Assembly: GCA_963733065.1 (NCBI GenBank)
Contig: CAVTBT010000005.1
Location: forward strand, 124,001-188,000
Direction of reading: 5' to 3'
Source of the DNA: CAVTBT01 sp963733065
GTDB lineage: Bacteria; Actinomycetota; Thermoleophilia; Gaiellales; Gaiellaceae
Length of the DNA: 64,000 nucleotides
In this document: positions 60,383 through 64,000 of the stretch, piece after piece
How positions within the stretch are numbered: the stretch's first letter is position 1
Layout: each line of letters begins with the position of its first letter
Notes under the pieces: generated by a model
What the model saw: the letters and a program-made list of their open reading frames with translations, nothing else
Databases searched by the model: none
What the model was told of the DNA's origin: nothing
Position numbers and translations under genes: made by a program

Positions 60383-60892
60383 CTAAACGCCGGTGTCAAT
60401 GGGCTCGGCGGGCGCGCCTTCGACGAGGAGCGCCCGCACGAGCCCGGCGAGCCGCCGCGGCGCGAACGTCTCGTCGGAGGCCTCGAGCTCGGCGAGCGTC
60501 CACCACCGGATCGCCGTGACGTACTCGGCGTTCAGCTCGGCCCAGGAGAGCCGCGGGCGCGGCTCGAAGGCCGCCACGCGCACGAGGTAGTAGCGCTCGG
60601 CCTGCCCGTCCCACCGCCCGCCGATGAACGGGACGACGTGCTCGCGCGTCCAGACGACCGGCCCGAGCTCCACGTCGTCGAGCCCCAGCTCCTCGGAGAG
60701 CTCGCGCCGGATGGCATCCTCCTCCGACTCGCCCGGCTCGATGCCGCCGCCCGGCGTCGCCCACAGCCCACCGTCCGGGAACTGGAAGCGGACGAGCAGC
60801 ACCCGGCCGTCCTGGTCGAGCACGACCGCACGCACGGCCGGCCTGATCCTGAGGGCGGTCAGGACAGCGACTCCCGGAACGCACGGAACCAA
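60383..60892 (-). CDS. Nudix hydrolase
   Basis: The Nudix box GGGIEPGESEEDAIRREL followed by SEELGL is complete, so the enzyme should hydrolyse a nucleoside diphosphate linked to another group. The frame from TTG 60892 gives 169 residues but overlaps the Mug-like gene by 34 bp. GTG 60835, giving 150 residues, is the alternative start. The substrate is unknown. Confidence 0.88.
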   Translation of the reverse strand: MVPCVPGVAVLTALRIRPAVRAVVLDQDGRVLLVRFQFPDGGLWATPGGGIEPGESEEDAIRRELSEELGLDDVELGPVVWTREHVVPFIGGRWDGQAERYYLVRVAAFEPRPRLSWAELNAEYVTAIRWWTLAELEASDETFAPRRLAGLVRALLVEGAPAEPIDTGV

Positions 60893-61389
60893 CGCAGGCG
60901 TTCGTCCCAGGAGACGGCCGCGTTCGCCGGCGAGGTCGACGGGAGGACGAAGAGCGGCGTGTCGCCGAGCAGTCGTGTCTGCGGGCCGAGCTGCGGGCGC
61001 TCCGCGAACACACCCTGGTAGGCCGCCTTGCCGACGAAGCCGAACGCGCCGGGACGCAGCTCGGCTGCGATCCGCGCCAGCCGCTCCTCGGCGCCGTCGA
61101 AGTCGCCGCGCCGCAGCTCGCCGGAGCCGCGGGTCGTCCGGTACGCGGCGTTCGTGAGGCCGAGGCCGAAGGCCGGCAGCTCGCCCTGCTCCGTGGGCGC
61201 CAGCAGGCGCGGCGTGAAACCGGCGGCGTGCAGCAGCCGCCAGAAGTCGTTGCGGGGATTCGCGAAGTGCGCGCCGGCGGCAGCCGAGGCGCGACCCGGG
61301 TTGATCCCGCAGAACACGGCCGCGAGCCCGCGCTCGAGGACATCCGGTACGGCCGACCTCACGTCAGCGGTGTCTGGCACGTTTTCCAC
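60859..61389 (-). CDS. mug: Mug-type G:T/U mismatch DNA glycosylase
   Basis: This 176-residue protein belongs to the Mug branch of uracil-DNA glycosylases. The active-site motif is FCGINPGRASAAAG and the DNA-intercalating loop is VLPSTSPANAAVSW. It removes uracil or thymine mispaired with guanine. It is divergent from the Ogt gene with only 3 bp between the start codons, so two DNA repair genes share one control region. Confidence 0.92.
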   Translation of the reverse strand: MENVPDTADVRSAVPDVLERGLAAVFCGINPGRASAAAGAHFANPRNDFWRLLHAAGFTPRLLAPTEQGELPAFGLGLTNAAYRTTRGSGELRRGDFDGAEERLARIAAELRPGAFGFVGKAAYQGVFAERPQLGPQTRLLGDTPLFVLPSTSPANAAVSWDERLRWFRAFRESLS

Positions 61390-61392
61390 ACC

Positions 61393-61879
61393 ATGACGCT
61401 CACGACGACAACGCTAGACACCCCGGTCGGCGCGCTGCGCCTTGTGGCATCCGAGACCGGCCTGCGCTCGGTGTCGTTCCCGGGGCAGGCGCGTGCGGAG
61501 CGGCGCCGACGACGGCGACTCCGCCGTGCTCGCCGAGGCGGCGCGCCAGCTGCGCGAGTACTTCGCCGGCGACCGCACGGCGTTCACGATCCCGCTCGAC
61601 CTCGTCGGGACGCCGTTTCAGCTCGACGCGTGGCGGCACCTCGCCGAGATCCCGTACGGCGAGACCGTCAGCTACGCGGAGCAGGCGCGCCGCGTCGGCC
61701 GGCCGCGCGCCGTGCGCGCGATCGGTGCGGCCAACGGCAGCAACCCCGTTCCGATCGTGCTGCCGTGCCACCGCGTGATCGGCTCCGACGGCTCACTGAC
61801 GGGCTTCGGAGGAGGGCTGCACGTCAAGCGTGCGCTGCTGGAGCACGAGGCCGGCGTGAAACCGCTCGCGGCGCTGTAG
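61393..61879 (+). CDS. ogt: Methylated-DNA-protein-cysteine methyltransferase with one apparent frameshift
   Basis: Ogt removes alkyl groups from O6-alkylguanine onto its own Cys. The active site PCHRVIGSDGSLTGFGGG is intact and is preceded by IPYGETVSYAEQARRVG and the helix-turn-helix that binds DNA. The first ~33 codons (TLDTPVGALRLVASETGLRS) are in frame 1, and the rest in frame 2. The shift lies at about 61485-61510. Removing one base yields 161 residues, the usual length. Confidence 0.87.
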
Positions 61880-62065
61880 CTACGCCGCTTCGGGCGGGCG
61901 AGCGTCGAGCCGCGTCTCGAACGAGAGCCGGAGCACGTCGGCGCCGACGGGCGACCTCCGCGGCTCGCGCTCCACACGGACGATCCGCACTGCCTCCCAC
62001 CCGGGCCGCTGCCCGTAGCAGCGGGCGTAGCACTCGGCTTCGGTCAGCTGTCTCAACCGCTGCAT
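61880..62065 (-). CDS. 61-aa conserved small protein
   Basis: This small protein begins MQRLRQLTEAECYARCYGQR and ends with RLSFETRLDAR. I recall the LTEAECYARCYG opening from short actinobacterial proteins with no known function. ATG 62065 lies 7 nt behind TAGCGT, supporting a leaderless start. It is divergent from the OsmC gene and its stop abuts the ogt stop. Confidence 0.75.
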   Translation of the reverse strand: MQRLRQLTEAECYARCYGQRPGWEAVRIVRVEREPRRSPVGADVLRLSFETRLDARPPEAA

Positions 62066-62130
62066 GGGCAGGACGCTAATGCGCCGGTCGGACGGTGGGC
62101 AGGCGCGGCCCGGCTTGTAGGCTCAGGCGC

Positions 62131-62547
62131 GTGGCGACCACGGCCAAGCGGCTCGAGTACGCGGTCTCCGTCGACCGCGAGCGCACCGCGCGGACGGACG
62201 GCGACGCGCCGCCGATCGCCGCCGGCGAGGGCTGGTCGGCGGAGCATCTCGTCCTCGCCGGGCTGTGCAAGTGCACGCTGACCAGCCTGGCGTACCACGC
62301 GCGCCGCGCGGGCATCGAGGCCACGGCCGAGGCGCGCGCACACGGGGTCGTCACCAAGCGCGAGGAGGACGGCCGCTGGGCGTTCGTCGAGATCGACGTC
62401 GACCTCGACATCGCGCTCGACCCGCCGCTCGAAGGCGAGGAGCTGCGCACGCTCGTCGCCAAGGCGGAGCACGGCTGCTTCGTCGGCGCTTCGCTGACCG
62501 CTCGCCCCCGTTACCGCTGGACCGCCGGAGGAGAGGAGATCCGATGA
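62131..62547 (+). CDS. OsmC/Ohr-family peroxide-reductase-like protein
   Basis: This 138-residue protein has the two redox Cys regions of the OsmC fold: LVLAGLCKCTLTSLAYHARR and AKAEHGCFVGASLTARP. Members reduce organic peroxides with thiols. GTG 62131 lies 7 nt behind TAGGCT. Its stop overlaps the next start (ATGA). Confidence 0.88.
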   Translation: MATTAKRLEYAVSVDRERTARTDGDAPPIAAGEGWSAEHLVLAGLCKCTLTSLAYHARRAGIEATAEARAHGVVTKREEDGRWAFVEIDVDLDIALDPPLEGEELRTLVAKAEHGCFVGASLTARPRYRWTAGGEEIR

Positions 62548-63713
62548 GCGCGACCCTGCTCGACGTCGAGGCCGTGCGCGCTCGCTACACGGCGCTGCAG
62601 CGGCCGCTCGCGTTCTTCGACGGCCCCGGCGGCACGCAATGCCCGGACGAGGTCATCGACGCGATCGCCACCTACATGCGCGAGACGAACGCGAACATCG
62701 GTGCGCCATACGAGACGTCTCAACGGACGGACGAGCTCGTCGAGCGCTCTCGCGAGCGAGCGGCGGCGTTCCTCGGTTGCACCCCCGAGGAGACGATCTT
62801 CGGCCCGGCGATGACGAACCTCAACTTCATGCTCACCCGCACGTTCGCCCGGAACGGTGGCCTGCGGGAGGGCGACGAGGTCGTCGTCACGAGGCTCGAC
62901 CACGACGGGAACGTCGCGCCCTGGCTCGAGCTCGCGCACGACGTCGGCATCGTCGTGCGGTACGCGGGGATCCACGACGACCTCTCGCTCGACCTCGCGG
63001 ACCTCGAGCGGCAGCTCACGGATCGGACGCGCGTCGTCGCCTTCCCGGCGGCGGCGAACTCGGTCGGCACCGCCCCCGACGTCCGCCGCATCGTCGAGCT
63101 GGCCCACGACGCCGGCGCCCTCGCGTGGGTCGACGCCGTGCACTACGGCCCGCACGGGCCGACCGACGTCGCCGCTTGGGGCTGCGACGTGCTCGTCTGC
63201 TCGCCGTACAAGTTCTTCGGGCCGCACCTCGGCCTCGCGTTCGGCCGTGCAGAGCTGCTCGCGTCGTGGCGCCCGTACAAGGTGCGCCCCTCGCCGACCG
63301 AGCCGATCGGCCGCCGATTCGAGACCGGCACCCTCCAGCACGAGCTGCTCGCGGGCTTCGTCGCGGCGGTCGACTACCTCGACGAGCTGGGCTGGGACGC
63401 GATCGTGGCGCACGAGCGAGCGCTCGGCGAGCGGTTCCTCGCCGGGCTCCCGGACGGCGTGACCCTCCACGGGCTGCCGACGATGGAGGGTCGGGTGCCC
63501 ACGTTCTGCTTCTCGCTGGCCGGCCACACACCCGAGCAGGCGGCGGTCGAGCTGGCCGCCCGCGACCTCGCGGTCTGGCACGGCGACTACTACGCGTGGG
63601 AGACGATGCGCGCACTCGACCTGGAGGGGGTGGGTGCGGTGCGTGCCGGCATCGTCCACTACAACACCGCCGCGGAGGTCGACAGGCTGCTCGCCGCGCT
63701 CGCAGAGCTTTGA
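62544..63713 (+). CDS. Class V aminotransferase, cysteine-desulfurase-like
   Basis: This 389-residue PLP enzyme has the PLP Lys223 in VCSPYKFFGPHLG, the Asp of LAWVDAVHYGPHGP and the His of RLDHDGNVAPW. It belongs to the CsdA/SufS-like group annotated as cysteine desulfurase-like SAM-type proteins; the catalytic Cys loop of true desulfurases is not evident, so the reaction is uncertain. A strong GGAGGAGAGGAG site precedes the ATG. It is coupled to the OsmC gene. Confidence 0.9.
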   Translation: MSATLLDVEAVRARYTALQRPLAFFDGPGGTQCPDEVIDAIATYMRETNANIGAPYETSQRTDELVERSRERAAAFLGCTPEETIFGPAMTNLNFMLTRTFARNGGLREGDEVVVTRLDHDGNVAPWLELAHDVGIVVRYAGIHDDLSLDLADLERQLTDRTRVVAFPAAANSVGTAPDVRRIVELAHDAGALAWVDAVHYGPHGPTDVAAWGCDVLVCSPYKFFGPHLGLAFGRAELLASWRPYKVRPSPTEPIGRRFETGTLQHELLAGFVAAVDYLDELGWDAIVAHERALGERFLAGLPDGVTLHGLPTMEGRVPTFCFSLAGHTPEQAAVELAARDLAVWHGDYYAWETMRALDLEGVGAVRAGIVHYNTAAEVDRLLAALAEL

Positions 63714-64000
63714 ACCTTCTGATCCTCGGAGGCACGACGTTCCTCGGACGGGCGGTGGCCGAGTCGGCGCTCGCGCGCGGCCACGAGCTGGCGCTCTTCA
63801 CGCGCGGCCGGTCGAACCCGGAGCTCTTCCCGGATGCGGAGCACCTCCGGGGCGACCGGGACGGAGACCTCTCCGCGCTCGACGGCCGCCGCTGGGACGT
63901 TGTCGTCGACACCTCGGGTTACGTGCCGCACGTCGTGCGGGCCTCGGCCGACCTGCTCTCGCCCGCCGCCGAGCACTACACGTTCGTCTCGAGCATCTCG
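63710..64000 (+). CDS. NAD-dependent epimerase/reductase-like protein, 3' end outside the window
   Basis: The visible 97 residues begin with LLILGGTTFLGRAVAESALA, a Rossmann motif, followed by GHELALFTRGRSNPELFPDA and FVSSIS at the edge. This is an atypical SDR such as an isoflavone-reductase- or UDP-sugar-epimerase-like protein. It starts at TTG 63710, overlapping the aminotransferase stop by 4 bp. Confidence 0.85.
   Translation, partial: MNLLILGGTTFLGRAVAESALARGHELALFTRGRSNPELFPDAEHLRGDRDGDLSALDGRRWDVVVDTSGYVPHVVRASADLLSPAAEHYTFVSSIS

Noticed and set aside
1..64000. tRNA, rRNA, tmRNA, RNase P, insertion sequences, phage genes and CRISPR arrays
   Set aside because: I looked for typical sequences of these and saw none. 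A covariance-model scan for tRNAs and RNAs would be needed to exclude a degenerate one.

Overview
This is a high-GC actinobacterial window with dense genes, many 1-8 bp start/stop overlaps and frequent GTG starts. Three things suggest the class Thermoleophilia (Gaiellales/Solirubrobacterales-like): the secreted RTX-like protein, the Ig/Fn3-type secreted protein, and a 61-aa protein with an LTEAECYARCYG motif that I remember from that group. This placement is inference from memory, not from a search. I saw no rRNA, tRNA, CRISPR array, transposase or phage gene.

Layout. 0-10.4 kb is a phosphate/arsenic locus: a PiT-type transporter (cut by the window edge), a stand-alone PstS, an ars cluster (arsC, a 46-aa Cys-rich peptide, arsR, arsM), then pstSCAB-phoU, a PhoR-like kinase and a divergent PhoB/PhoP-like regulator. 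GTTCACC-type repeats with an exact 11-bp period (PHO boxes) lie before both pstS genes. 10.3-20.5 kb holds an acetyltransferase, a MoxR ATPase, a MarR-MFS pair, a second two-component system with a small membrane-anchored protein, an RTX-like protein, a broken Ig/Fn3 secreted protein and a small-molecule kinase. 20.5-27.8 kb holds a 2-oxoacid:ferredoxin oxidoreductase (korAB) with two small genes between its subunits, and an FTR1-type iron permease with an EfeO-like lipoprotein. 27.8-36.8 kb is mixed metabolism and repair, including proC, 6-phosphogluconolactonase, an AlkA-like glycosylase and a MarR gene. 36.9-40.1 kb is a thiolase plus FadB-like fusion. 40-49 kb holds a HEAT protein, a cNMP-binding protein, a large SF2 helicase, a DipZ-like protein, PAC2, ctaA, selD and an SDR. 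49.1-51.9 kb is the most unusual part. 51.9-64 kb carries a TetR/MFS efflux pair, an acyl-CoA synthetase with an SDR, NAD synthetase, an ArsR-SRPBCC operon, a Nudix hydrolase, a Mug-like glycosylase, Ogt, OsmC, a class V aminotransferase and a partial epimerase.

Most notable candidate system (50.08-51.91 kb). An XRE-HTH/TPR regulator is followed 16 bp later by a 32-aa secretion-signal-like peptide with a very strong ribosome binding site. Facing away from the regulator is a near-consensus promoter (TTGACT, 17 bp, TATTAT) whose -35 lies inside one of three ACTTGAC(C/T)GA repeats. Downstream there is no convincing protein but about 210 nt of consecutive perfect hairpins, ending in a 12-bp GC stem. 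This resembles an RRNPP-type peptide-sensing regulator that may control a structured non-coding RNA. The pairing is inferred; the sequence elements themselves are directly visible.

Two window-wide patterns matter for anyone using this annotation. First, every broken reading frame I could reconstruct (PiT, ArsM, MFS, Ig/Fn3 gene with four breaks, Ogt, possibly a small gene next to korB) needs removal of one extra base, which points to insertion-type sequence errors more than to gene decay. Second, at least fifteen genes have a TANNNT box 6-8 nt before the start codon (often TAGACT, TAGGAT, TAGGGT or TAGGCT), the signature of leaderless transcripts; I used it to choose several starts.
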